Shown in pieces: positions 24,312-34,200 of a DNA stretch of 64,000 nucleotides. Below the pieces are notes generated by a model that did not search any database, was not told the DNA's origin, and saw only the letters and a list, made by a program, of their open reading frames with translations. Positions within the stretch are counted from its first letter, which is position 1. Every line of letters starts with the position of its first letter. This DNA is from Streptomyces atratus (lineage in GTDB: Bacteria; Actinomycetota; Actinomycetes; Streptomycetales; Streptomycetaceae). A program made the position numbers and the translations under genes. The stretch is from the NCBI RefSeq assembly GCF_014648655.1, contig NZ_BMRN01000039.1, forward strand, positions 1 to 64,000. Reading direction: 5' to 3'.

Positions 24312-25758
24312 GGCCGAGGGCCGGCATCGCGTAGTAGAAGACGAAGACCGCCGACACCACATACATGGCCGCCGGCACCTCGCGCCAGCGCCCGGCCACG
24401 ACCCGCAGCACGGAGAAGGCGATGAAGCCGATGCCGATGCCGTTGGTGATCGAGTACGTGAACGGCATCATCAGCATGGCCAGGAAGGCCGGGATGGCGA
24501 GCGTGTAGTCGCTCCAGTCGATGTCCCGCACCGAACCCGAGATGATCAGGAAGCCGACCGCCAGCAGCGCCGGGGTGGCCGCCTGCGACGGGACCATGGT
24601 CGCCAACGGCGTCAGGAACAGCGCCACCGTGAACAGCAGACCCGTCACGATGCTCGCGAAGCCGGTGCGGGCACCCTCACCGACACCCGCCGTGGACTCC
24701 ACGAAGCAGGTACCCGCCGAGGCGGAGCTCGCACCGCCCGCGGCGACCGCGACGCCGTCGACGAACAGCACCTTGTTGATGCCGGGGAAGTTGCCGTCCT
24801 TGTCCGTCAGCTTCGCCTCGTCGCCGACACCGAGGATGGTGCCCATCGCGTCGAAGAAGCAGGACAGCAGCACGGTGAAGACGAACAGAATGCCGGTGAG
24901 CACACCGACCTTGCTGAAGCCGCCGAACAGGCTGACATTCCCGATCAGCCCGAAGTCCGGGGTGGCGACCGGGTTGCCCGGCCACTGCGGGACGGTCAGA
25001 CCCCATGCCTCGCCCGGCAGATCGGCGACCGCGTCGATGATCATCGCGAGGGCCGTCATCGCGACGATGGAGATCAGGATCGCGCCCGGCACCTTGCGGA
25101 CGATCAGCGCGAGGGTGAGCAGCGCGCCGAGGATGAAGACCAGAACCGGCCAGCCGTTGAGGTGGCCGTCGCTGCCGAGCTGGAGCGGCACGGTGGTGTG
25201 CGCGGCGTCCGGGATGCGGGAGACGAAGCCCGAGTCGACCAGGCCGATCAGCAGGATGAAAAGACCGATGCCGATCGCGATGCCCTTGCGGAGCGACTGC
25301 GGTACGGCGTGCATCACGCGTTCGCGAAGCCCGGTCGCGACCAGCAGCATGACCACGATGCCCGCGAGGACGACCATGCCCATCGCGTCCGGCCAGCTCA
25401 TCCTGGGAGCGAGCTGGAGGGCCACGACGGTGTTGACGCCGAGGCCGGCGGCCAGCGCGATCGGCACATTGCCGATGACACCCATCAGGAGCGTGGAGAA
25501 CGCGGCGGTCAGCACGGTGGCGGTGACCAGTTGCCCGCCGTCGAGCTGGTGCCCGTACATGTCCTTCGCGCTGCCGAGAATGATCGGGTTCAGCACGATG
25601 ATGTACGCCATTGCGAAGAACGTGGCGAATCCGCCGCGGATCTCGCGCGCAACCGACGACCCCCGCTCGGAGATCTTGAAGAAACGATCCAGGCCGTTGT
25701 GCGGCTGAGGAGCCGGAGACTGCTTGGAGTCGACCGAAGCGGTGGCCGAGGGGGACAT
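24304..25758 (-). CDS. NCS2 family purine permease (AzgA-like)
   Basis: A 484-residue membrane protein with about 13-14 hydrophobic segments. It begins LDRFFKISERGSSVAREIRG and continues GGFATFFAMAYIIVLNP, the hallmark of the AzgA/PbuG hypoxanthine-guanine permeases. The substrate-site region (ESTAGVGEGARTGFASIVTG) is intact. It would import purine bases with protons. ATG 25758 is preceded by GAGG. It is divergent from a DUF2530 gene, an arrangement I recall in other Streptomyces. I see no convincing purine riboswitch in the 221 bases upstream. Confidence 0.9.
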   Translation of the reverse strand: MSPSATASVDSKQSPAPQPHNGLDRFFKISERGSSVAREIRGGFATFFAMAYIIVLNPIILGSAKDMYGHQLDGGQLVTATVLTAAFSTLLMGVIGNVPIALAAGLGVNTVVALQLAPRMSWPDAMGMVVLAGIVVMLLVATGLRERVMHAVPQSLRKGIAIGIGLFILLIGLVDSGFVSRIPDAAHTTVPLQLGSDGHLNGWPVLVFILGALLTLALIVRKVPGAILISIVAMTALAMIIDAVADLPGEAWGLTVPQWPGNPVATPDFGLIGNVSLFGGFSKVGVLTGILFVFTVLLSCFFDAMGTILGVGDEAKLTDKDGNFPGINKVLFVDGVAVAAGGASSASAGTCFVESTAGVGEGARTGFASIVTGLLFTVALFLTPLATMVPSQAATPALLAVGFLIISGSVRDIDWSDYTLAIPAFLAMLMMPFTYSITNGIGIGFIAFSVLRVVAGRWREVPAAMYVVSAVFVFYYAMPALGLT

Positions 25759-25979
25759 GTATGACCTCAGTCGTACGTAGAGGGGGGTTAAAAGTGGTCA
25801 GCTTTGGACTTTCACACGAATAATTCGAGACAGCCGTAAGCAGATTCAGTATGAATACATAAGGCGAAGATCGCTATCTCCGCGCGTAGACCCTTGAGCC
25901 GGCTGACCTGTCGACCTTTATGCATGCCGTCTATACGGGGTACGGGAAGCGGCCACAGGTGGGCCCATACACTGAGGTC

Positions 25980-26285
25980 ATGGCGAAGTGGACACCGAAG
26001 CACGAGGCACCCGAGCCCCTGGAGGGGCCCGTCGTCGCCACCATCACCGGCGGCACGATCCTCTGGTTCGTCCTCTTCCTGGTCCAGCTGCCGTTCTACG
26101 GCTGGTTCGACGACCACGGGCACCTGTGGTGGGTGTGGACCTGCCTGGCCGGTGCGGGGCTCGGCCTGATCGGCATCTGGTACGTACGGGGGCGCGACGC
26201 GGCGATCAAGCGGGCGGCGGCTTCCGGGGCTTCCGCGCCGGATTCCGGAACGGACCACAAGGGCACGTCGGGCGCCACGGCCTGA
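25980..26285 (+). CDS. DUF2530 membrane protein
   Basis: A 101-residue protein with two transmembrane helices (about 21-40 and 51-68) and conserved WFDDHGHLWWVWTC between them, matching DUF2530. ATG 25980 follows CTGAGG. The C-terminal tail (after residue 75) is Ala/Ser-rich and its last codons form the first copy of a tandem DNA repeat that runs past the stop. Function unknown. Confidence 0.8.
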   Translation: MAKWTPKHEAPEPLEGPVVATITGGTILWFVLFLVQLPFYGWFDDHGHLWWVWTCLAGAGLGLIGIWYVRGRDAAIKRAAASGASAPDSGTDHKGTSGATA

Positions 26286-26381
26286 CGCCGCACGACGCCT
26301 CGGGCGCCACGGCCCGACGTTCTATTACGCGGGTGCCACGGCCCGACGTTCTACGGCGACGCGGGCGCCACGGCCCGACCC
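26270..26381. repeat. Tandem repeat at and after the DUF2530 stop
   Basis: Four near-identical units of the form GGG(C/T)GCCACGGCC(C/T)GAC start at 26270, 26302, 26331 and 26363, so the period is about 30 bases. The first unit encodes the end of the DUF2530 protein; the others are non-coding. The two middle units share a longer match (continuing GTTCTA). Confidence 0.8.
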
Positions 26382-26502
26382 TGATCGCACGCGCCCGACG
26401 ACGGGATCCGCGTCCGACCACAGGACCATTCCCCTCCTCCCCCGGTCTGATCTTCGGACCCCCAGTGGGTGAATCGGACGATCCACCCGTACCGTCGGAA
26501 CC

Positions 26503-28983
26503 ATGACGCAGCGGGCACCCCACTCCTTCGGCGAGCAGACCCCCGGGGCATCCGGCACTTCCGGCCGCCCCGGGCCGGCCATGATCGACGCCGGGTCCGA
26601 GCTCGACCCGGTCCATCCGATGAAACTGCCGGCCCCGGCCGTGAGCACCCGCGGGCTGACCGCGGCCGAGGTGGCCGAGCGGATCGCCCGCGGTGAGGTC
26701 AACGACGTACCCGTCCGCTCGTCCCGTTCCGTCCGCGAGATCGTCCGCGCGAACGTCTTCACCCGGTTCAACCTGATCATCGGCGTGCTCTGGCTGATCA
26801 TGCTGTCCGTCGCGCCGATCCAGGACAGCCTCTTCGGCTTCGTGATCATCGCCAACACCGGCATCGGCATCATCCAGGAGTGGCGGGCCAAGAAGACCCT
26901 CGACAGCCTCGCGGTCATCGGCGAGGCCAAACCCACGGTGCGACGCGACGGGGTCTCGGCCGAGATCTCCACCACCGAGATCGTCCTGGGCGATCTCGTC
27001 GAGCTGGGCCCCGGCGACAAGGTCGTCGTGGACGGCACGGTCGCCGAGGCCGACAGCCTGGAGATCGACGAATCGCTGCTCACCGGCGAGGCCGACCCGG
27101 TGCTGAAGCAGCCCGGCGACCCCGTGATGTCCGGCAGCTTCGTCGTCGCGGGCGGCGGCTCGTTCGCCGCCACCAAGGTCGGCCGCGAGGCCTACGCCGC
27201 ACAGCTCGCCGAGGAGGCGTCCCGCTTCACCCTCGTCCAGTCCGAGCTGCGCACCGGTATCTCCACCATCCTCAAGTACGTCACCTGGATGATGGTGCCG
27301 ACCGCGATCGGCCTGATCATCAGCCAGCTCTTCGTCAACAACAACGACTTCAAGGGGTCGGTCGCCCGGACCGTCGGCGGCATCGTCCCGATGATCCCGG
27401 AAGGCCTGGTGCTGCTCACCTCGGTCGCCTTCGCGATCGGTGTCGTACGGCTCGGCCGCAAACAGTGCCTGGTGCAGGAACTCCCCGCCATCGAGGGTCT
27501 GGCCCGCGTCGACGTCGTCTGCCTGGACAAGACCGGCACCCTCACCGAGGGCGGCATGGACGTCACCGAGGTCAGGACGCTGGGCGGTGCGGACGACACG
27601 TACATACAGCGCGTACTGGGTGCCCTCGGCGCGTCCGACCCCCGGCCCAACGCCAGCCTGCAGGCCATCGTCGACGCCTACCCGGACGGGGAGGAGTGGC
27701 GGTGCACGCAATCGTTGCCGTTCTCCTCGGCCCGCAAGTACAGCGGCGCCGCGTTCGACGAGGGCGGCGGCCGGGCGTCGGCCTGGCTCCTGGGCGCGCC
27801 CGATGTGCTGCTGCCCGAGCAGGACCCGGCACTCACCGAGGTCGGGCAGCTCAACGAGCGGGGGCTGCGGGTGCTGCTGCTGGCCCGCGCGCAGGGCGAG
27901 CTCGAAGGGCCTGACATCGCCGCCGGAGCCGTACCGAGCGCGCTGGTCGTGCTGGAACAGCGGCTGCGGCCGGACGCCGGGGAGACGCTGGCCTACTTCG
28001 CCGACCAGCGGGTCGCCGCGAAGGTCATCTCCGGCGACAACGCCGTCTCCGTCGGAGCGGTCGCCGGAAAGCTCGGCCTGCCGGGCGCCGAGAACACCCT
28101 GGACGCGCGCCGGCTGCCCACCGACCCGGACGACATGGCCACGGCCATGGAGGAGAACGCGGTCTTCGGCCGGGTCACCCCGCAGCAGAAGCGGGACATG
28201 GTCGGCGCGCTCCAGTCCCGCGGTCACACCGTCGCGATGACCGGCGACGGCGTCAACGACGTGCTGGCGCTGAAGGACGCCGACATCGGCGTCTCCATGG
28301 GTTCGGGCTCCGAGGCGACCCGGGCCGTCGCCCAGATCGTGCTGCTCAACAACAGCTTCGCGACGCTGCCGTCCGTCGTCGCCGAGGGCCGCCGGGTGAT
28401 CGGCAACATCACCCGGGTCGCCACCCTGTTCTTGACCAAGACCGTCTACTCGGTGCTGCTGGCGATCCTGGTGGTCTGCTTCCAGGTCGACTACCCGTTC
28501 CTGCCGCGCCATCTGACCCTGCTGTCGACGCTGACGATCGGCGTCCCGGCCTTCTTCCTGGCCCTGGCCCCCAACAAGGAACGGGCCCATCCGCACTTCG
28601 TGCGCCGCGTCATGCGGTATGCGATCCCGTCGGGCGTCATCGCGGCCGTCGCCACCTTCGTGACGTATCTGATCGCCCGGCACTACTACTCCGGTACGGG
28701 TGCGCTGGACGCGGAGACCAGCGCGGCCACGCTCACGCTGTTCCTGGTCTCGATGTGGGTCCTGGCGATCATCGCCCGCCCGTACACCTTGTGGCGGATC
28801 TGCCTGGTGGCGGCGATGGGGCTGGCGTTCCTGATCGTGCTGGTGGTGCCGTGGCTGCAGAACTTCTTCGCGCTGAAGCTGGTGGGAGCGGCGATGCCGT
28901 GGACCGCGGTGGGCATCGCGGTGGTGGCGGCGGCCGGCCTGGAGTTCGCCTGGCGGCTGGTCGGCCGCCGCTTCCCGGTGTAG
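26503..28983 (+). CDS. P-type cation ATPase, CtpE-like (probable calcium)
   Basis: An 826-residue HAD-type P-ATPase. The phosphorylated Asp lies in CLDKTGTLTEGG (about residue 342), the actuator motif is LLTGEADPV, and the hinge motif is TGDGVNDVLALKDADIG. The helix-4 ion motif MIPEGL and the region ANVFTRFNLIIGVL resemble mycobacterial CtpE, a calcium-uptake pump. There are no N-terminal metal-binding Cys motifs, which argues against a copper or zinc role. ATG 26503 is chosen; the first 55 residues are low complexity. Confidence 0.85.
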   Translation: MTQRAPHSFGEQTPGASGTSGRPGPAMIDAGSELDPVHPMKLPAPAVSTRGLTAAEVAERIARGEVNDVPVRSSRSVREIVRANVFTRFNLIIGVLWLIMLSVAPIQDSLFGFVIIANTGIGIIQEWRAKKTLDSLAVIGEAKPTVRRDGVSAEISTTEIVLGDLVELGPGDKVVVDGTVAEADSLEIDESLLTGEADPVLKQPGDPVMSGSFVVAGGGSFAATKVGREAYAAQLAEEASRFTLVQSELRTGISTILKYVTWMMVPTAIGLIISQLFVNNNDFKGSVARTVGGIVPMIPEGLVLLTSVAFAIGVVRLGRKQCLVQELPAIEGLARVDVVCLDKTGTLTEGGMDVTEVRTLGGADDTYIQRVLGALGASDPRPNASLQAIVDAYPDGEEWRCTQSLPFSSARKYSGAAFDEGGGRASAWLLGAPDVLLPEQDPALTEVGQLNERGLRVLLLARAQGELEGPDIAAGAVPSALVVLEQRLRPDAGETLAYFADQRVAAKVISGDNAVSVGAVAGKLGLPGAENTLDARRLPTDPDDMATAMEENAVFGRVTPQQKRDMVGALQSRGHTVAMTGDGVNDVLALKDADIGVSMGSGSEATRAVAQIVLLNNSFATLPSVVAEGRRVIGNITRVATLFLTKTVYSVLLAILVVCFQVDYPFLPRHLTLLSTLTIGVPAFFLALAPNKERAHPHFVRRVMRYAIPSGVIAAVATFVTYLIARHYYSGTGALDAETSAATLTLFLVSMWVLAIIARPYTLWRICLVAAMGLAFLIVLVVPWLQNFFALKLVGAAMPWTAVGIAVVAAAGLEFAWRLVGRRFPV

Positions 28984-29007
28984 TTCCTGTGCTGCTGCGT
29001 GCGGGGG

Positions 29008-29892
29008 CTACTTCACGTCGACGAAGTCGCCCGCGGTCGTGACGGCCGGGGTGGTGGACGTACCGGCGAAGCTGTAGCGCCAGTAACCGTCGACCGACGC
29101 CTTGACGGTCGTCTTCAGGTTGCCCGTGCTGTTCGTCTTGATCGTCTTGACCGTGGTGTAGGTGCTGCTGGTCTTCTTGCGGAACTGGAGCTTCACCGGC
29201 TGCCCGGTGTAGCCGTGGTACGCGTGGTCCTCCCAGTTCGCCCGCGACAGCTTCCCGGTGACCGTGATCGTCCCGCCCTTCTTCACGGGCTCCGGAGCGG
29301 CGTTCACCGTCAGCTTCGACAGCCGCTGCACACGGGCCGTGCTGTAGAAGTCGGTGTAGGCGACGTCGGTGTCGTTACCGGCGAACGCACCCGCGGTGAC
29401 GTGCCAGGTGCCGGCCAGGGAGTTCTTGTACAGGTCGTAGCGCGGGTCGATCGTGAAGGTCCGCTTGCAGGTCGAGGTCGTCGCGTTGACCTTGGTGCAC
29501 GTCGCCACGTCCTCGTTCGGCAGGATGGCCCCGTCGATGGTGTTCTCGGAGGACGGGTCCGTACCGTGCCACAGGTCGGCGTAGGCATTGACGACACCGT
29601 CCGGGTGCGACGCGGTGACCGAGATGGAGATCGTCTTCGTGGCGGTGGTGCCCAGGACGATGTCCTTGCCGCCGTTGACGACGACCTTGGAGATGACGGG
29701 TTCCGCCGTGGCCGCGCGGGTGGCCACGGCGGCCTTCGAAGAACCCTTGGCGGCGGTGCCGAAGACCTCGGCGGCCGACGTCGGCTTGTGCAGGTTCGCA
29801 GCAGAGTGGTCGCCCGCCTGGGCGGCCGGAACGGCAAGAGCGGACAGAGCCAGGGCGCCGGAAACGGCTGCAACAGTGGCACGAATTCGCAT
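29008..29892 (-). CDS. Secreted protein, paralogue A
   Basis: A 294-residue exported protein with signal peptide RIRATVAAVSGALALSALAV ending near AAQA. The middle domain has an intramolecular Cys pair (ATCTKVNATTSTCKRTF). The C-terminal half is an Ig-like domain (ITVTGKLSRANWEDHAYHGY, then KLQFRKKTSSTYTTVKTIKT). The last 110 residues are almost identical to those of the neighbouring gene at 30141, whereas the middle domains have diverged. GGGGA precedes ATG 29892 by five bases. Extracellular; function unknown. Confidence 0.85.
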   Translation of the reverse strand: MRIRATVAAVSGALALSALAVPAAQAGDHSAANLHKPTSAAEVFGTAAKGSSKAAVATRAATAEPVISKVVVNGGKDIVLGTTATKTISISVTASHPDGVVNAYADLWHGTDPSSENTIDGAILPNEDVATCTKVNATTSTCKRTFTIDPRYDLYKNSLAGTWHVTAGAFAGNDTDVAYTDFYSTARVQRLSKLTVNAAPEPVKKGGTITVTGKLSRANWEDHAYHGYTGQPVKLQFRKKTSSTYTTVKTIKTNSTGNLKTTVKASVDGYWRYSFAGTSTTPAVTTAGDFVDVK

Positions 29893-29956
29893 GTGTTTCC
29901 CCAGTGGAGAAAGGGGCCCCCGCGAGTACGTGGTTCGACCCGGCCGGGGCTCGTTC

Positions 29957-29985
29957 GGTCTGTGAGTCTGCTGACTCGGAAGACC
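29957..29985 (-). promoter_or_regulatory. 5' region hairpin of secreted paralogue A
   Basis: GGTCT and AGACC outside and GAGTC with GACTC inside form an interrupted stem around the loop TGCT. It lies 65 bases upstream of the start. A hairpin of different sequence but the same place and a 4-base loop stands upstream of paralogue B. Confidence 0.45.
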
Positions 29986-30140
29986 AGACCTCTTACGCAT
30001 GTGAAGGGTTGTACGCAAAGTGGAGTTTTCACCCGGTCGTCCCGCGGCGAGAAGCGCGGCGGCCCACGCGGCGGGCCGTGCCCGGGGACGGGAGCCGTCC
30101 CCGGGCACGGCCCGGAGTGGTGCGTGTTGTGCGACGGAAA

Positions 30141-31073
30141 TTACCTCACGTCGAGGAAGTCACCCGCGGCCGAGACGGCCGGGGTGGTGGACGTACCGGC
30201 GAAGCTGTAGCGCCAGTAACCGTCGACCGACGCCTTGACCGTGGTCTTCAAGGTGCCGGTGCTGCTCGACTTGATCGTCTTGACCGTGGTGTACGTGGAG
30301 CTGCCCTTCTTGCGGAACTGGAGCTTCACCGGCTGCGAGGCGTAGCCGTGGTACTTCAGGTCGTCGAAGTTCGCACGCGACAGCTTGCCGGTGACCGTGA
30401 TCGTCCTGCCCTTCTTCACGGGCTCCGGAGCGGCGTTCACCGTCAGGCTCGACTGCCGCTGCACACGGGCGGTGCCCAGGCCGTCCTGCAGCGCGAAGCC
30501 GATCTTGGTGACGTCGGGGTTCATCGGGTCCTCGCCGTTGTAGTCGACGGCGAAGCCCATCGCCTTCCACGTCGTGGCGTCGGCGTTGCCGATCAGGTCG
30601 TACTGCGGCCAGACGGCGATCTGCCCCTTGCAGGTGGCGACCGTGGAGGACACGGCCTTGCAGGTGGGGTCGACATCGCCGTAGAGCTCGTTCGTCGGAG
30701 AGTTGAACGAGCCGCGGTAGAGCTCGGCACCGAGCTTGAAGTCCGAGGCGAAGATGTTCACATCGGCGGCGTGCGTCACGGTGAACGTGGTCGGCACGGT
30801 CTTCGTGGCGGTGGTGCCCACGGCGATCGGCTTGCCGCCGTTCACCGTGAACTTGGAGAAGGTGAGGTCGAGCTGACCGGGGGCGCTCTCAGCCGCGAGG
30901 GAGCGCGCGCCGGACTTGGCACCGGAGTCGGCACCGGTGGTGGACTGAGCGGCGCGCGCGACGTCGCTGACGGTCGAGCGGTGCGCGTCGTCGGCCTGAG
31001 CCGCCGACGGAATGACAAGGGCGGAGAGAGCCAGGGCGCCGGTTACGGCGGCCACGGTGGCACGAATGCGCAT
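30141..31073 (-). CDS. Secreted protein, paralogue B
   Basis: A 310-residue exported protein and tandem paralogue of the gene at 29008. Signal peptide RIRATVAAVTGALALSALVI; middle domain with a Cys pair (TCKAVSSTVATCKGQIAVWP); C-terminal Ig-like domain nearly identical to that of paralogue A (VTGKLSRANFDDLKYHGYAS). GGGGA six bases before ATG 31073 mirrors the ribosome site of paralogue A; the in-frame ATG two codons earlier is too close to it. Each gene has its own leader region, so they are probably transcribed separately. Confidence 0.85.
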   Translation of the reverse strand: MRIRATVAAVTGALALSALVIPSAAQADDAHRSTVSDVARAAQSTTGADSGAKSGARSLAAESAPGQLDLTFSKFTVNGGKPIAVGTTATKTVPTTFTVTHAADVNIFASDFKLGAELYRGSFNSPTNELYGDVDPTCKAVSSTVATCKGQIAVWPQYDLIGNADATTWKAMGFAVDYNGEDPMNPDVTKIGFALQDGLGTARVQRQSSLTVNAAPEPVKKGRTITVTGKLSRANFDDLKYHGYASQPVKLQFRKKGSSTYTTVKTIKSSSTGTLKTTVKASVDGYWRYSFAGTSTTPAVSAAGDFLDVR

Positions 31074-31134
31074 GTTCATTCCCCAACATGGAGAAGGGGG
31101 CCCGCGGAGGTCGTCCGCCCACAGGCCCACGATC

Positions 31135-31162
31135 GTCTGTGAAGCCTGGTGGCTTCACAGAC
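31135..31162 (-). promoter_or_regulatory. 5' region hairpin of secreted paralogue B
   Basis: A perfect 12-base inverted repeat, GTCTGTGAAGCC and GGCTTCACAGAC, around the loop TGGT, 62 bases upstream of the gene start. About 16 bases further out both paralogues share GTGAA(C/G)GGTTGT (minus strand ACAACC(G/C)TTCAC), a possible promoter element. Confidence 0.6.
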
Positions 31163-31263
31163 GAGACCATCGAGACACGTGAACGGTTGTGCAGCTGTTG
31201 GGGATTTCTTGCGCATGTGCCCCGCGCCCCGGCGCCGATGTACTTCGGACCCGCTCCGGTCCG

Positions 31264-34200
31264 TCAGTCGAACCAGCGGTCCCGGGCCAGTTCCTCCGTA
31301 CGGGACGGGTCCTCCAGCAGCGCCGCGACCTCGAAGCGGCGCGGCCACTGCCCCGCCGCCCAGGCCAGGCCCGCAGCGACGCCCTCCAGCGTGGCGGCGT
31401 GCACGGTCCCGTCGGGGGTGCGGCGCCAGTCCAGTTCGACGCCGCCCGCGCGCAGTTCGCCGTGCTCGATGTACACGTCCGGCGTTCCGGCGCCGAGCAG
31501 GACCCGTACCGAATCCGGCACTTGGTGCTCCTCACCCTCCGTCGTCACCTCAGCCTCGACGCTCTCGCCGAGCCTGCTCACCTGGAACAGCTCGGCCAGA
31601 TCGGCCGCGCGTGTCGAGGTGACCGGGAGCAGCGGGAGTCCTCCGGCGAGCGGCAGCAGATCCGGGGCGTCCGCGATCACGGCGTCAGCCGCGTCGACGA
31701 CCCGGACCTCGCCGTCGACCACGGCCCGCAGTTCGTCGGGCAGCGTGACCTGTTCCGGGTCGAGATCGGCCAGGGCCGTGTACAGGGAGTGCAGTTGTAC
31801 GGGGTCGACCACACGGTCCCCGTCCGCGAGCCGGCCGAGGAGTTCGGCGGCGCCGCCCGGCTCGTCGAGGAGGGCGGTCACGGACGTCCGTACGCCGAGG
31901 GCACGCAGCACCTGGGCGTCGTCGAAGCCGGTCGCGTCGGCGGAGTCGTACAGTCCGGCCAGCCGCGGGTCACCGCCCGCAGACCGCAGACCGGCCGGGC
32001 GGCGGCCGTCGAGCACGGGGTGGTCGCGCAGCCACCAGGCCGTATAAGGGCGGACGGACTGCGTCGTGCCGTCGGGCAGCAGCACCCGCACCGGCTGGGT
32101 CAGCGCGTCGCGCAACGGCGGCTGGGCGAGCAGGGCGAGCGCCTGCGGCCAGGCGCCGTCGTCGACGAGGTCCAGGTCGCGAACGGCGACGAGTTCGGTG
32201 GCGACCGGCGGCACGACGGTGTCGGGCAGCTGGTCGAGGATGTCCTCGCACCACACGTCCACGGCGTCGAGCAGCCCGGCGTCGTCGGGCTCGGCGAAGT
32301 CGCCCTCGCGGGGCTCCAGTTCGTCCGGGTCCAGGACGACATCGGTGGCCCGCACGAGGGCGAAGGTGGCGAGCACACCACAGGCGGTGAGCGGCTGCTC
32401 GCCCCAGCGGTCGGTCAATTCCTGGTCGCAGAGAGCAAGTTCACCCTCCCGCATGATGGCCGCGAACGGGCTGCCGGGCAGCACGAGTTCACCGGCAGGT
32501 GCGGGTTCGCCGTCCTCGTCGGGAAGGGCGAGCGCGCCGAGCCAGGGCTCGTCGCCCGGTGCCAGTTCCGCGTCCCGCACAAGGGTGAGGACGGTCTCTG
32601 CGAGCTCTTCGGCGTCCAGCGCGTCCTCGTCCCAGATCTCACCCGCGTCCAGCGATCCGGCGACGGCTGCCCGCACCTGCGGGGTCGTCAGCACGGCGCG
32701 GGGCGTGGCGGGCAGGGCGCCCAGCTTCTCCAGCAGCGGATGGGCGGCGTCCGGGTGCGCGACCTTCAGACCGAGCCGGGCGAGGCGGCCCAGGACCGGG
32801 CCGGTGAGCGCGTCGGGGAACGGGAGGAGGACCTGGCGGGGTCCGATGGCGGTGCGGGGGGCGGTCGGGGTCGCGGCTTCCTGTGCTTCCGGTGTACCGG
32901 CGAGCGGGACGGGCAGGCCGGAGAGACGGTCCGGGTCGATGCCGGACAGGCTGTCGTACAGCCGCCGCCACCAGCCGGGGTCGCGCTCCAGACCGGCGAG
33001 ACGGTCGATCGCCTCGGTCAACGGGACGCGGGCGATACCGAGGGTGCGCAGTTCGCTGCGGCGCTCCAGTCCGGCGGGCAGCAGGCACGGCAAGACCTCG
33101 GCGAGCACCCGTACGGTCTCGGCGCCCACGCCTTCCAGTACCTCGGCCTCGATGGGGCGCAGCGCGGTGGTGGCCGTCTCGCGGATGCCGTCCGCCTGCG
33201 CGTCCCAGGTGTCCCACCGGTCCATTTCGGTGGTGGCGTCGCGCGGGGCGGCAGGCTCCAGGAACGCGACGCGCGGCAGCCGCTCCAGGATCGCGCCGCG
33301 CAGGGCGCCGTCCAGTTCGCCCTTGCCGAGCGGTCCGGGGACGAGGTCGATGGTGTCGATGGACACCGGCTGCCAGTCGGCGAGCAGCTCGGCGTACGCA
33401 TCGGCCGCACGCTGCACCAGGAAGTCGGTGAGCGGTCCCGGTGCGAAGTGGCGGCGGGCGGTGTCGAGCGGCAGCGACGCGATGAGCAGCGCCGGGATAC
33501 CGAGGGGTTCGTCGGTGGGCGTCGGCGCGTGGACGACGGGGACGGTGCGGGGGCGTACCGGGGCGCCCTCCGTGTCCACCGGCACCGCCCAGGTGACCGA
33601 CCAGTGCGGGCGAAGCCGTTCCTCGCGGGGCCGGTCGGCCAGCAGGGCGGGCTCGACGGGGCCGTGCCGGGTGACGGTGCGCCAGCGGTGCGTACCGTGC
33701 GCGGAGTCCTCGACATGGGTGTACGGGCCGTGCTGCGACCGGCGCAACGTCCGTACGGTGTCAGGGGTTTCGATCACGATCTCGTCGAGGCCGCGCAGAG
33801 TGAGCAGGAGCGCGTCGTCGACCGCGTCGAGCAGCCGGACCACGAGGTCCTCGGCGCCGCCGTCGCGCAGCGGGAGGACGACGACGGTGTCGTACCCGTC
33901 GGGTGCGGTGCCCTCGGCGGGCAACGGGAGCCGCAGCAGGGGTACGTGGCCGTCGCGGCGGCGGAGCTCGTCGCCGAGGCCCGGACTGGCGACGGCCGTC
34001 CTTGCGGCGAGGTCGCGGGCCTCGGCGAGGGACCAGCGGACGCCGCCGTGCCGGCCGACGACGGCGGGCTCGTCGCTCACCGCGAGCACGGCGGCGAACC
34101 CGACGCCGAACCTGCCGACAGCCCCCTCGTGGCCCTCGCGCTTGGCGGAGGCGCGCAGGGTGGAGAGCGACTCCACGCCGGTGGCGTCGAGGGGGGCGCC

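Noticed and set aside
25759-25979. Possible purine riboswitch ahead of the NCS2 permease
   Set aside because: The conserved purine-aptamer loops are not recognisable in this stretch.
26206-28683. Open minus-strand frame of about 825 codons
   Set aside because: Antisense to the P-type ATPase, whose motifs are unambiguous; the product is His/Asp/Gly/Arg-rich without any motif.
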